A DNA stretch of 64,000 bases from JAJNBA01 sp963842295 (GCA_963842295.1 CAWJFY010000009.1:558001-622000), one strand, 5' to 3'; counted from the first letter of the stretch, positions 31,997 through 41,380 are shown. The notes: a model not told the origin generated them from the letters alone. Numbers and translations are program-made.

Positions 31997-33357
31997 CCCG
32001 CGCCCGCGGCCGGCAAAGCTCCCTTGATCGACCGCTCGACCGACTCGATCGTGGCCCGGAAGCGATCGACGATCTCCGCGAGCTCCTCGTCCGTGCTCAC
32101 GTACGCGGGCGCGAGCAGCGTCTGGTCCCCGGCGAAGCCGTCGGCCTGCGGATGGGTCGACGTCACGAGGAGCCCGAGGTCAAGGGCAGTGTCGTCAACG
32201 AGCGATGCGGCGTCGAGCTCAACGGGGAGGAATGACTCGCCGTCCCGAGGATCCACCAGCTCGACTCCGAGGAGGAAGCCTCTCCCCCGAACCTCTCGCA
32301 CGATCTCGGATCCCTCGAGGGCTGCCTCGAGCTCGTCCCGAAGGCCGGGGCCACGCTCACGAACACGCTCGACGAGACCTCGCTGATCCAGAAGATCGAG
32401 CACGGCCAGGCCGACGGCCGACGACAACGGCGCCCCGTCCCAGGTGTGCCCGAGGTCGAACTCGCGGGACCCGCGATCGATCGCGTCGTAGACGTGCTCA
32501 CGGCACAGGACTGCTCCGAGCGGCGCGTAGCCCGCCCCGAGCCCCTTCCCGATCGCGACGATGTCCGGTTGGATCGGCAGCTGATCCGCGGCCAGCCAGC
32601 TCCCGACACGGCCGATCCCGGTCACGACCTCGTCGAAACAGATCAAGAACCCGTGCCGCTCCCTCCGTTCCTCGAGGCCTTCCCAGAAGCGATCCGGCGG
32701 CGAGGAGCCGGGCAGGGCAGCCGCGCCCACCGGCTCGCAGAAGAACGCGGCCACGGTCTCCGGTCCGGTCTCCTCCAGGAGCCGGTCGAGCTCCACGAGG
32801 GCCGCCTCTCCCGTCGGGTCGAACCGCCACGTCGAGGGCGGGATGTGCAGGTGTGACGCGAGGTACTGCGTGTACGGCTCTTGGAGCGCGCGGCGACCGT
32901 TGAGCGCCAGGGTTCCCATCGTCGAACCGTGGTACGACTGCGCCGGGGAGATCACTCGCCAGCGCGCCGTCTCCCCTCGCTCGACGTGATACAGCCGGGC
33001 GAGCTGGAGCGCCGTCTCGTTCGCCTCGGAGCCTCCCGACACGAGCCGCACGCGGGCCATCGCCGGCGCGGCGACCTCCAGCAGCCGATCGGCGAGACGC
33101 TCCTGCGGCTCGCTCGTGAAGTGGTGGTTGTAGAAGTACGAGAGCCGTTCGGCTTGCTCGGCGGCGGCCGCGACGATCTCGGGCACGCCGTAGCCGAGAC
33201 ACGCCACCATCGCACCACCCGAGCACGCGTCCAGGATCCGATGCCCGTCGGTGGTGGTGAGCCACACCCCGTCCCCGCGTTCGATGCTCGGCGCGGCGAG
33301 GTCGAGGAACCGCGGGAAGACCCGCGTGTCATCGGATCCGATCCCCGTCGCGGTCAT
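31993..33357 (-). CDS. class III aminotransferase, copy 1 of the tandem-related pair
   Basis: 454 residues. PLP-enzyme features are SGGSEANETALQLARLYH, SYHGSTMGT, the cofactor Asp in CFDEVVTGIGRVG and the Schiff-base lysine in AIGKGLGAGYAPLGA. Many segments repeat almost unchanged in the enzyme at 34096 (for example TWRFDPTGEAALVELDRLL versus SWRFDPSGEAALEALDRAL). The two are therefore paralogues split by the amidotransferase gene. Likely substrates are terminal amines such as putrescine, its glutamylated form, or GABA. The protein is cytosolic. Confidence 0.87.
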   Translation of the reverse strand: MTATGIGSDDTRVFPRFLDLAAPSIERGDGVWLTTTDGHRILDACSGGAMVACLGYGVPEIVAAAAEQAERLSYFYNHHFTSEPQERLADRLLEVAAPAMARVRLVSGGSEANETALQLARLYHVERGETARWRVISPAQSYHGSTMGTLALNGRRALQEPYTQYLASHLHIPPSTWRFDPTGEAALVELDRLLEETGPETVAAFFCEPVGAAALPGSSPPDRFWEGLEERRERHGFLICFDEVVTGIGRVGSWLAADQLPIQPDIVAIGKGLGAGYAPLGAVLCREHVYDAIDRGSREFDLGHTWDGAPLSSAVGLAVLDLLDQRGLVERVRERGPGLRDELEAALEGSEIVREVRGRGFLLGVELVDPRDGESFLPVELDAASLVDDTALDLGLLVTSTHPQADGFAGDQTLLAPAYVSTDEELAEIVDRFRATIESVERSIKGALPAAGAG

Positions 33358-33376
33358 GCTCTGTCCTCGGCCCTGG

Positions 33377-34099
33377 TCAGCCGGTTCGCCGGTCCGAGGG
33401 GGACTCCGTGCCGCGCCCCTTCGATGGGAGGTCGGCAACATCGCGGAGGAATCGCTCGAAGAGCTGCCACGCGTTCCGGCGGCTCTCGTCGGCCAGCCGC
33501 TTCGTCTCCGCGAGGAGGTCGTCGGGATCGACCCCGTCTCCATCGAGCTCGTGGCGATACGCCCGGACCCAATCGTCCATGATCTGCGTCGTCACCTCCG
33601 GGTGGAACTGCAAACCGAGGCTCCGGCCGGCGACGAACGCCTGCGGGCCGGCGTCCGACTCGGCGATCAACGTCGCACCCGGTGGCAGGGTGAAGGAGTC
33701 GAAGTGCCATTGGAACCACGGCCCGTCGGGCACGAGCTCCGGATCCGTGCTCCGCACGGGCAGCCAACCGATCTCCGCACGTTCGCCGCGGAACACGTCG
33801 GCCCCGAGCACGCGCGCCAGCATCTGACCGCCGAAGCACAGTCCGAGCACCGGGACATCGGCGTCGACCGCCGACTTCAAGAGTTGCGCTTCTCGGGGTA
33901 CGAATGCCTTCGAGTCGTCGAACGCGGCGAACTCGGAGCCGAGCGAGACGATCAGGTCGTGGTCCGTGGGATCGACCTCGCGGTCGTCGATGTCGATCCG
34001 CAGGACGTCGACGGTCGCATCCTGCTCGGCGAGCCAATCCGTGACGTGGCCGGGCGGCGTCGGCTCTTCGTGCTGGAGGATCAATGCCCTCAAACTCAT
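33377..34099 (-). CDS. class I glutamine amidotransferase domain protein (gamma-glutamyl hydrolase type)
   Basis: 240 residues, a stand-alone GATase1 domain with the Cys-His-Glu triad C88 (LGLCFGGQ), H166 and E168 (LQFHPEVT). No synthase domain is attached. Free-standing relatives near GS-like ligases hydrolyse gamma-glutamyl amides; PuuD (class I GATase fold) releases GABA from gamma-Glu-GABA. That role fits this cluster but is an inference. A GMP-synthase-like annotation is the alternative by sequence. ATGA overlap with the upstream aminotransferase stop shows coupling. Confidence 0.82.
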   Translation of the reverse strand: MSLRALILQHEEPTPPGHVTDWLAEQDATVDVLRIDIDDREVDPTDHDLIVSLGSEFAAFDDSKAFVPREAQLLKSAVDADVPVLGLCFGGQMLARVLGADVFRGERAEIGWLPVRSTDPELVPDGPWFQWHFDSFTLPPGATLIAESDAGPQAFVAGRSLGLQFHPEVTTQIMDDWVRAYRHELDGDGVDPDDLLAETKRLADESRRNAWQLFERFLRDVADLPSKGRGTESPSDRRTG

Positions 34100-35487
34100 C
34101 GCTGACCTCCGCCTGGTGTCGACGTGACCGGCTCGGAGCCCATCAGTTCGGACTCGACGTCGGCGGCCACGTGGTGGACGACGTCACGGAAACGGGAGAC
34201 CATCTCGCGAAGCTCCTCATCGGTGGCGGTGAAGGCGGGCGCGAACAGCGTCTGGTCGCCGGCGTAGCCGTCGCGCGTCGGCTGCGTCGAGAGCACGATC
34301 AGGCCGCGATCGAACGCCTCGGCATCGATCCTCGCCCCGACCCGGAGCTCCGGCGGCAGGAACGACTCGCCGTCGCGTGGATCGACGAACGACACGCCGA
34401 GCAGGTAACCGTGGCCGCGGACCTCGCGGACGAGCGGGATGCCGGCGAGCGCGTCCGAGACCTCGCGGAGGAGCTCGGCTCCGCGGTCACGCACCCGCTC
34501 GACCAGACCCTCGGAGCGCATCGCGTCGAGGACGGCGAGGCCCACCGCGCACGCCAGCGGCGCACCGTCCCAGGTGTGGCCGAGGGTGAAGCGTCGGGAA
34601 CCTCGGGCGAAGGCTTCGTAGACATGCCCGCGGACCAGGACGGCGCCGATCGCCGCATAGCCCGCGCCGAGTCCCTTGGCGGTCGCGATGATGTCGGGCG
34701 TGCAGGCGGTGGCGGCTCCTGCGAACCACTCACCGGTGCGTCCGACCCCGGTCACGACCTCGTCGAAGCACACGAGGAAGCCGTGGCGGTCGCGTCGCTC
34801 GGCGAGGCCCTCCCAGAATCGCACCGGTGGCGTGTAGGCAGGAAGGGCGGCGGCGCTGATGGGTTCGCAGAAGAACGCAGAGACGTTCCCGGGACCCGCC
34901 TCGTCCAGCGCGCGGTCGAGCGCCTCGAGGGCCGCCTCGCCGGAAGGGTCGAACCGCCAACTGCTCGGAGGGATGTGCAGGTGCTTCGGCAAGTAGGGAC
35001 CGAAGGGTCCGTGGAGTCCGGGGCGCCCGGTGAGCGCGAGGGTCTCCATCGTCGGCCCGTGGTACGCCTGCGCGGGCGAGATCACCTGCCATCGATCGGG
35101 CTCGCCACGCTCGACGTGATAGCTCCGCGCGATCTGGATCGCCATCTCGTTGGCGTCGGCACCGCTCACCGTGAAGCGGGCGCGGCTGAACCCCTCCGGC
35201 GCGATCGCGACGAGCTCCTCCGCGAGCCGCTCCTGCGCGGGGTTGGTGAGGCGCTCGTTGTGCACGAAGGCGAGCTTTTCCGCCTGGGCCTGAGCCGCGG
35301 CGATGATGTCCTTCCGGCCGTGCCCGAGGGTCGCCGCCATCGAGCCACCGCTCATCGCGTCCAGGTATCGGCGGCCCGCGGCGTCCTCGATCCAGACGCC
35401 CTCGCCGCGGACGACCACGGGCATCTCTCGACCGAACTCCAGCGGGAGCACGTGCGTCCGGTCGCTTCCGATCGCCGTCTGCTCCAA
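34096..35487 (-). CDS. class III aminotransferase, copy 2 of the tandem-related pair
   Basis: 463 residues from a TTG start, chosen because AAGGAGG lies 6 nt upstream. PLP motifs are SGADANEMAIQIARSYH, AYHGPTMET, CFDEVVTGVGRTG and the lysine in TAKGLGAGYAAIGA. It is the first gene of the minus-strand operon that ends with the GS-like ligase, and is closely related to the enzyme at 31993. Two transaminases with a glutamyl ligase suggest removal of two amino groups in turn, for example both ends of a diamine. Confidence 0.85.
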   Translation of the reverse strand: MEQTAIGSDRTHVLPLEFGREMPVVVRGEGVWIEDAAGRRYLDAMSGGSMAATLGHGRKDIIAAAQAQAEKLAFVHNERLTNPAQERLAEELVAIAPEGFSRARFTVSGADANEMAIQIARSYHVERGEPDRWQVISPAQAYHGPTMETLALTGRPGLHGPFGPYLPKHLHIPPSSWRFDPSGEAALEALDRALDEAGPGNVSAFFCEPISAAALPAYTPPVRFWEGLAERRDRHGFLVCFDEVVTGVGRTGEWFAGAATACTPDIIATAKGLGAGYAAIGAVLVRGHVYEAFARGSRRFTLGHTWDGAPLACAVGLAVLDAMRSEGLVERVRDRGAELLREVSDALAGIPLVREVRGHGYLLGVSFVDPRDGESFLPPELRVGARIDAEAFDRGLIVLSTQPTRDGYAGDQTLFAPAFTATDEELREMVSRFRDVVHHVAADVESELMGSEPVTSTPGGGQR

Positions 35488-35542
35488 CCGGGCCCTCCTT
35501 CGGGAACCGACCGCCGGGCACCGACCCCCGGCTCGGCGCACA

Positions 35543-35548
35543 AGCGTA
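35543..35548 (-). promoter_or_regulatory. candidate -10 hexamer of the aminotransferase-ligase operon
   Basis: TACGCT on the minus strand, 55 nt before the TTG at 35487, in the 209-bp divergent gap. No clear -35 box. Confidence 0.3.
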
Positions 35549-35597
35549 CGGCAACCCGCGCGCCCGCGCCGCCCACCAGCCTAGGGGAGGTCATCCG

Positions 35598-35627
35598 TTG
35601 CAGGCCAGCACGCCGCCACGGTATAAC
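35598..35627 (+). promoter_or_regulatory. sigma70-like promoter of the plus-strand ligase operon
   Basis: TTGCAG (35598-35603), an 18-nt spacer and TATAAC (35622-35627). A leader of about 65 nt with a GAGAGGAG ribosome site follows before ATG 35697. This is one of the few promoters here with both boxes. Confidence 0.5.
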
Positions 35628-35696
35628 CCAGCACTCCGGGCACCGTGCGGTCGGAGGGGACCGACGGCGGCGACCCGCATCGAGAGGAGCCGATCG

Positions 35697-37027
35697 ATGG
35701 CCGACGTGAAGGGGATCCTGGAGGGCTGGCAGAAGCAGGACATCGGGTTCGTCCGTTTCGAGCTTCCCGACATGCACGGCATCTCGCGGTCGAAGACGAT
35801 CCCGATCGCACCACGCCTCCGACTACGCGGAGCGCGGGCTGAACATGTACGGCGGGACGAGCGTGCTCGACTCTCGCTCCGACGTCGTCGGAGGCACCCT
35901 GTACCACGAGGAGCGTCGGGTACGGTGACCAGCTCCTGTTCCCGGACCCGGAGTCGGCCGAGGTGCTGCCGTGGGCCGACCGGACGGCGCGGTTCATCTG
36001 CGACGCCCAGTGGTACGACGGCACGGCCCTCGCCGCGACGCCGCGGCACGTCTTCCGCCAGGCACTCGAGAAGGCCCGCTCGATGGGCTTCGAACCGCTC
36101 CTGGGGTCGGAGTTCGAGTTCTACCTCCTCACCGGGGACACGCACGAGCCACTGTTCTCCGGGTATCACATCTTCAACACGCTGCGGAACGACTACGTCC
36201 CCACGATCCGCCGGATCCTGGACGAGATGCCGCAGGTGGGGGTCGACATCATCACGTCGAACTGCGAGTACGCCGGCTCGCAGTGGGAGATCAACTTCGC
36301 GCCCGGTCGTGGGCTCGTCGGTCCGGACAACGCGTTCACGTTCAAGAACGGCGTGAAGGAGATCGCGAAGCAGGACGGCTACCTCGCGACGTTCATGACG
36401 AAACCGTGGGCCGATTCCGCCGGCAGCGGGTGCCATACGCACATCTCGCTGTTGGACGGCGACTCGGGAGAGAACGCGTTCGGCGACGCGGACGACCCTC
36501 AGGGGATGACGGACGCATGCCGCTCATTCATCGCGGGCCAGTTGCGATACGCCCGGACGATCGACGCCGTGATCGCTCCCACCGTGAATTGCCTGCGGCG
36601 CCGGCGCCCACACACGTTCAGTCCTTCGAACATCTCGTGGGGGATGGAGGATCGCTCCGCACTGGTTCGCGTGAAGGGAGGCAGCCCGGCGAACAAGCAC
36701 GTCGAGTATCGGGCGCCCTCCGCTCTGTCCAACCCGTACCTCGTCGGCGCGGCACTCCTCCAAGCCGGTCTCCGCGGGATCGAGGACGAGCTGCCGGTCC
36801 CGGAGCCGTCGAAACCGGGCCTGCCCGCCGAGGAGGATGACTCCTTCGAGAAGCTGCCGCTCGACCTCGAGGGATCACTCGACGCGCTCGAGGAGGACCC
36901 GGCCTCGAAGGAGTTCTTCGGCGAGGACTTCGTGACGGCGTACTCGACGATGCGCCGGTACGAGCTGTCTCGGTTCCGGGACTCCGTGTCTGACTGGGAG
37001 CGGACCGAGTATATGGAGCTGTTCTGA
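35697..37027 (+). pseudogene. glutamine synthetase-like ligase, copy 2, with two single-base frameshifts
   Basis: ATG 35697 opens MADVKGILEGWQKQDIGFVR, clearly a GS N-terminus. Coding moves +1 near 35811 (extra C; HASDYAERGLNMYGG follows in the new frame) and +1 again near 35914 (extra C; VGYGDQLLFPDPES follows). The remainder from about 35915 to 37027 is intact, and the longest unbroken part starts at 35963. Removing both bases gives about 442 residues with LGSEFEFYLL, QWEINFAPGRGL, SGCHTHISL and EYRAPSALSNPYL. Two events 100 bp apart in an otherwise well-kept gene suggest sequencing error, but decay cannot be excluded. It is followed 4 nt later by another ligase. Confidence 0.78.
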
Positions 37028-37031
37028 GTCG

Positions 37032-38435
37032 ATGGCGGCCGCGCGATCCAAGGCCCGAGGGAGCGCCTCCTCGTCCGCCGCCGAGACCGCGCGACGCCTC
37101 GCCGCCTCCGGCGTCGAGGCCGTCGCGCTCGCCATCGTGATCAACTCCGGCGTCACCCTCGTGAAGACGATCCCGCTCCGTCGGTTCGAGGACGCGGTGA
37201 AGTTCGGGATCGGCCTCTCCCCGGTCTTCACGGTCTTCCAGGTCGACGACCAGATCACGTCCTCGCCGCACATCGGTGGACCGACCGGCGACACCCGGCT
37301 GATGCCCGATCCGGCCCAGACGGTCGCCCTCGCCGCGAGCCCAGGATGGGCGATCGCGCCCGTCGACCAGCTGGATCAGGAGGGAGAGCCGTACCCCGGC
37401 TGCCCCCGCACGTTCGCGCGGACGATGCTCGAGCGCCTCGCCGGCCACGGTCTCGAGCTCCGCGGCGGCTACGAGATCGAGTTCTTCCTCGGCCATCGCG
37501 CCGCGCTCGGTCCGGACGAGGCGGACCCGACGCCGGCCCACACCGGGCCCGCCTACGGCGCGATCGCGCTCGTCGACGTCGAACCGTTCGCCACGGCGCT
37601 GATCCGAGCCTTCGAGGAGCAGGGTACGGGCGTGATGCAGTTCCACCCGGAGTACTCGACCGGGCAGCTCGAGGTGTCGGTGCCGCATGGCGTCGGGATC
37701 GCCGCGGCGGACACCCACCTCGTCGTGCGCCACACGATCAGGGCCGTCGCGCGGAACCATGGGTACGTCGCGTCGTTCGCGCCCGTCGTTTTCGCCGGAC
37801 GGGTCGGCAACGGGAACCACCTGCACCTGAGCCTGTGGGATCGGAAGGGGAAGAACCTGTTCCAGGGAGGACGCGGTCCCGAGGGTATGACGCGTCAGGC
37901 CGAGGCGTTCACGGCGGGGGTGCTCGAGGCGCTCCCCGCGCTCACCGCGATCACCGCGCCGTCCGTACCGAGCTACGAGCGACTCCAACCCCACCGCTGG
38001 AGCGGTCCGTGGGCCTGCTGGGGACGGGAGAACCGCGAGGCGGCCCTCCGCTTCGTGACCGGGATGGTCGGGAGCCGGCCGGACGCGGCGAACCTCGAGG
38101 TGAAGTCCATGGACCCGGCCGCGAACCCCTACCTCGCCCTCGGCGCGATCGTGGCCGCGGGGATCGACGGGCTCGACCGCGAGCTCTCGCTCCCCGATCC
38201 CGTCGGCGACGATCCCGCCTCGATCCCCACCCGTCGTCGCCGTTCGATGGGGATCCGCCAGCTGCCCGACTCGCTCGGCGCCGCGATCCGCGAGCTCGAG
38301 AAGGCCTCGATGCTCCGCGAGGCGATGGGCGACGTGCTCTTCGACTCGTTCCTCGCGACCAGGCGCGCGGAACGCGACGTCTTCGAGGACCAGGATCCCG
38401 AGGACGTCGTCCGCGCCCATCGGTGGCGGTACTGA
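37032..38435 (+). CDS. glutamine synthetase-like gamma-glutamyl ligase, copy 3 (FluG-type GS half)
   Basis: 467 residues. GS blocks are GGYEIEFFLG, GQLEVSVPHGVGIAAAD, GNGNHLHLSLWD, VPSYERLQPHRW and the C-terminal EVKSMDPAANPYLAL. The long Ala/Ser-rich N-terminus and the divergent catalytic loop separate it from housekeeping GlnA and from the two other copies. It overlaps by one base an amidohydrolase gene. The same two domains are fused in fungal FluG and in some bacterial proteins, so this pair may be the unfused form. The acceptor amine is unknown. Confidence 0.82.
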   Translation: MAAARSKARGSASSSAAETARRLAASGVEAVALAIVINSGVTLVKTIPLRRFEDAVKFGIGLSPVFTVFQVDDQITSSPHIGGPTGDTRLMPDPAQTVALAASPGWAIAPVDQLDQEGEPYPGCPRTFARTMLERLAGHGLELRGGYEIEFFLGHRAALGPDEADPTPAHTGPAYGAIALVDVEPFATALIRAFEEQGTGVMQFHPEYSTGQLEVSVPHGVGIAAADTHLVVRHTIRAVARNHGYVASFAPVVFAGRVGNGNHLHLSLWDRKGKNLFQGGRGPEGMTRQAEAFTAGVLEALPALTAITAPSVPSYERLQPHRWSGPWACWGRENREAALRFVTGMVGSRPDAANLEVKSMDPAANPYLALGAIVAAGIDGLDRELSLPDPVGDDPASIPTRRRRSMGIRQLPDSLGAAIRELEKASMLREAMGDVLFDSFLATRRAERDVFEDQDPEDVVRAHRWRY

Positions 38436-39607
38436 TGGCCGGCGTCGATCTCGCCGGCGTCGAGATCGTCGACGCCCACACGCACCCCTACCGGCTCGAC
38501 GATCTCCTGGCGAAGGGGTCCGAGGGCTTCGACACCCGGATGATGTTCCTGGGCGAGTCGTTCCACTCTTCCTCCCGCGTCCACGACGACCTGTGGGCCA
38601 TCGCGGACGGTTTCACGGAGTCCACCGTGTTCGGAATCGCCCTCCACCGATGGCTCGCGTCACACCTCGGGTGCGAGCCCACCCGGGAGGCCGTCACGCG
38701 GGCCAGGGATGCCGCCCTCCGCGCCGATCCGGTCGCGTACACGAAAGGACTCCTCGATGCGGCCGGCGTGGTCGCCATCCTTTCGGACGAAGGGTTCCCG
38801 CAACCGCCGATCCCGGCGGAGGAGTTCGCGTCGACGATCGGCGCGACCGTCCACCGCGTGACCCGACTGGAGCCCTGGATCCTCCAACATCGCGACGGAT
38901 CGTTCGAGGACTTGGTCTCCGGAGTCGAGAACGAAGCAACCACGGCGGCGGCCGACCCGAACTGTGTTGCGTACAAGTCGATCGTCGCCTACCGGACGGG
39001 TCTCGACGTGGGGGACCCGAACTCCTCTGAGGCGGAGGCGGCATTCGCGCGCTGGCGAGACGACGACTGGGCGGAAACGAGGGAGCACGCGAAGCCGGTC
39101 CGCGACTTCTTGATCCGCCGCACGCTCGCGGTGGCGAAGGCGAACGACCGGCCGTTCCACTTCCATTGCGGAGGCGGCGACCCGGACATCAACCTCGCGT
39201 ACGCGGGCCCGGCGTCGATCTTCCCGCTCCTCGTCGACGTCCAGGATCAACCGGTCGTCCTGGTGCACTCGGGGTACCCGTGGGTACGCGAGGCTGCGTA
39301 CATCGCGTCGGTCCTGCCGAACGTCTACCTCGAGCTCTCGGAGCTGATCCCGTGGGCCTGGGGACAGGTCGAGTGGGGGCTCGAGATGCTCGTCGGGACG
39401 GTCCCGGCGGCCAAGCTCCTCTACGGCTCGGACGAGGCAGGCGAGCCGGAGGCGTTCTGGGCGTCCGCCCTGCTCGCTCGATCGGCGCTCCAGCGCGTTC
39501 TCGAACGGTTCGTCGAGCGCGACTACGTCTCGGTGAGCGACGCCGAGCGTCTCGGCAGGTTGGTCCTCGCGGATGCCTGTCGGCGACTGCACGGCATCGG
39601 CGGGTGA
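38435..39607 (+). CDS. amidohydrolase_2 family protein (FluG N-terminal-like)
   Basis: 390 residues from ATG 38435, which overlaps the GS-like stop (TGATG). A TIM-barrel amidohydrolase: metal ligands are seen in IVDAHTHPYRLDD, the HFHCGGGDPDINLAY strand, VLVHSGYPWVREA and YGSDEAGEPEAFW. FluG-like enzymes of this type work with a GS domain on gamma-glutamyl or amide compounds; the reaction may be hydrolysis or decarboxylation. A perfect hairpin follows the stop. It completes the plus-strand operon of the glutamylation region. Confidence 0.82.
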   Translation: MAGVDLAGVEIVDAHTHPYRLDDLLAKGSEGFDTRMMFLGESFHSSSRVHDDLWAIADGFTESTVFGIALHRWLASHLGCEPTREAVTRARDAALRADPVAYTKGLLDAAGVVAILSDEGFPQPPIPAEEFASTIGATVHRVTRLEPWILQHRDGSFEDLVSGVENEATTAAADPNCVAYKSIVAYRTGLDVGDPNSSEAEAAFARWRDDDWAETREHAKPVRDFLIRRTLAVAKANDRPFHFHCGGGDPDINLAYAGPASIFPLLVDVQDQPVVLVHSGYPWVREAAYIASVLPNVYLELSELIPWAWGQVEWGLEMLVGTVPAAKLLYGSDEAGEPEAFWASALLARSALQRVLERFVERDYVSVSDAERLGRLVLADACRRLHGIGG

Positions 39608-39614
39608 CGAGAAG

Positions 39615-39644
39615 GGACCGCCGCCCCAGCAGGGGCGGCGGTCC
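39615..39644. terminator. bidirectional hairpin terminator
   Basis: A perfect 13-bp stem (39615-39627 with 39632-39644) and a 4-nt AGCA loop lie between the convergent amidohydrolase and permease genes. It is the strongest hairpin in the window. Confidence 0.75.
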
Positions 39645-39666
39645 TCACTCCTTGGACGATCGACGA

Positions 39667-41226
39667 TCAGGCCGGCGCCGAATCCTCGGCGATCTCGCGG
39701 TCGGCGAGCCCTTCCTGGATCAGCTGCTCGTCGGACTTGCCGCGTCTCGCGGACTGCGACACGAACCAGATCACGATGCCTGAGATCACCGAAACCGCCG
39801 TGAACCCGACCATCCAGACGTTCCAGTCCGCCAGCTCCCAACCCGTCGGGTTGGAATCCGACTTCGGGTACCACGAGCCCACGAAGATGAAGAGCACCGC
39901 GGCGATGTTGATCACGAACCCGACGGCACCGCAGACGAACAACCAGCCGAGGGGGGCCCTCCGCTCACGCTCGAAGCGCTCCGGCTCGGCTCGCTTCGCG
40001 AAGAAGATGTCCAGGAACAGGAGCGCGGTCGAGATGCACCACACGATCGTGACCCCGGCGTAGAGCGCGTAGAAGTATCTGTACGGGTCGCTCTCGCCCG
40101 AACCGAGCACGAAGAACACGAGGACCGCGAGGATCGTCGAGATCGCGCTCTGGAGCGAGATCGCGTTCGCCGGCACCTTGTTCCGGTTGACCTTGCCGAT
40201 CTGGTGCGGCAGTCGCTTCTCCATCCCGGACACGAACAGCAGGCGTCCGAACGAGAAGTTGTAGACGACGGCGACCGTCAAGACGACCCACGCCATCACC
40301 AACGACACAGCAGCGCCGGTCCACCTCCCGAGCGCGAGGCCGACCGTCTCCGCGCCGCCGGTGGTCCCGTTCGCGCCGCCGGCCTCGATCACGACCATGT
40401 TCCCCCATGTCGCCCAGAGGTACGCGGCCATGACGATCAGGCAGCCCCAGAGCAGGAAGGTGCGGATCGCCTTCTCGCCGCCGGTCACCTCGGCGCCCAT
40501 GTTCAGCGGCGTCTCGATCCCAAGGAGCGCCAGGATCGCGAACGAGAAGAAGGTGAGGTTGGCGGGGAGGCCGAGCGCGATCGACTCACCCTGGAAGGGG
40601 TCCCACCCCGTCCCGAAGTCCGTGGCGGCGGGGTTGCCCTGCAGGAGCCACCACACTCCGGCGAACCCGATGAGGAAGATCGCCCCTGCGTAGAACCAGA
40701 ACAGCACGTTCACGTAGTTCTGCGTGACGCGCATCTTCAAGTAGGACATCAGCGCGCTGAACCAGATCACGACCAGGACGACGACGCCGATCTGCCAGTT
40801 CTCGGTGAAGAGGCAGGGGAACTCGCAGCTCGGCCTGATGAACACGGCGGCCTGCTGCAGGAAGTTCGCGAACAGGATCCCGATGAACACCAGTGAGATC
40901 GGGCCTGGCCACCACGCCACGAAGCCGGCGAAGAATCCCCAGAACGGACCGAGCACCTTGTGCGTCCAGACGTAGAGCGAGCCCTCCTCGGGGAACATCC
41001 GCCCGAGCTGGGCCGTCACGAACGCTCCCGTGATCAGGAAGGTCGCGAACGCGACGATCCAGAAGATGAACACCGACGGCCCCGCGAACTGCAGGCCGGC
41101 CGCGTTGTTGATGAACAGCACGATCGCGACGAAGATCACGACGAGGTCGAAGGGTCCCAGCGTCCTCGCGACCAGGACCGGCGCGACCTTCTCGGAGATC
41201 ATCTGCTCGTCGGACTTGGCAGACAT
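39667..41226 (-). CDS. APC superfamily amino acid/polyamine permease
   Basis: 519 residues with twelve hydrophobic helices in the 5+5 APC arrangement. The first helix LVVIFVAIVLFINNAAGLQF and the long loop with CEFPCLF (a possible extracellular disulfide) are visible. Helix VFIFWIVAFATFLITGAFV leads to the gate segment PEEGSLYVWTHK. Both ends are soluble and charged. It probably imports the amine or amino acid handled by the neighbouring ligases and transaminases, like PuuP in E. coli. GGAGGG before ATG 41226. The upstream gap contains an operator-like repeat shared with the divergent NicO gene. Confidence 0.85.
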   Translation of the reverse strand: MSAKSDEQMISEKVAPVLVARTLGPFDLVVIFVAIVLFINNAAGLQFAGPSVFIFWIVAFATFLITGAFVTAQLGRMFPEEGSLYVWTHKVLGPFWGFFAGFVAWWPGPISLVFIGILFANFLQQAAVFIRPSCEFPCLFTENWQIGVVVLVVIWFSALMSYLKMRVTQNYVNVLFWFYAGAIFLIGFAGVWWLLQGNPAATDFGTGWDPFQGESIALGLPANLTFFSFAILALLGIETPLNMGAEVTGGEKAIRTFLLWGCLIVMAAYLWATWGNMVVIEAGGANGTTGGAETVGLALGRWTGAAVSLVMAWVVLTVAVVYNFSFGRLLFVSGMEKRLPHQIGKVNRNKVPANAISLQSAISTILAVLVFFVLGSGESDPYRYFYALYAGVTIVWCISTALLFLDIFFAKRAEPERFERERRAPLGWLFVCGAVGFVINIAAVLFIFVGSWYPKSDSNPTGWELADWNVWMVGFTAVSVISGIVIWFVSQSARRGKSDEQLIQEGLADREIAEDSAPA

Positions 41227-41380
41227 ACACCCTCCCTCTGCTCAAGGGGGGCCCTCCGATCCCTCGGAGGAGCGCTCCCACCTGGTGATCGTCGGCGGGA
41301 ATCCTTGCATCTCAAGGGTCACCTGTCTAATCCGGCGCGCCAATGGTCATACCGTGCCGGTACGACAGGGTCCGGCGGCT

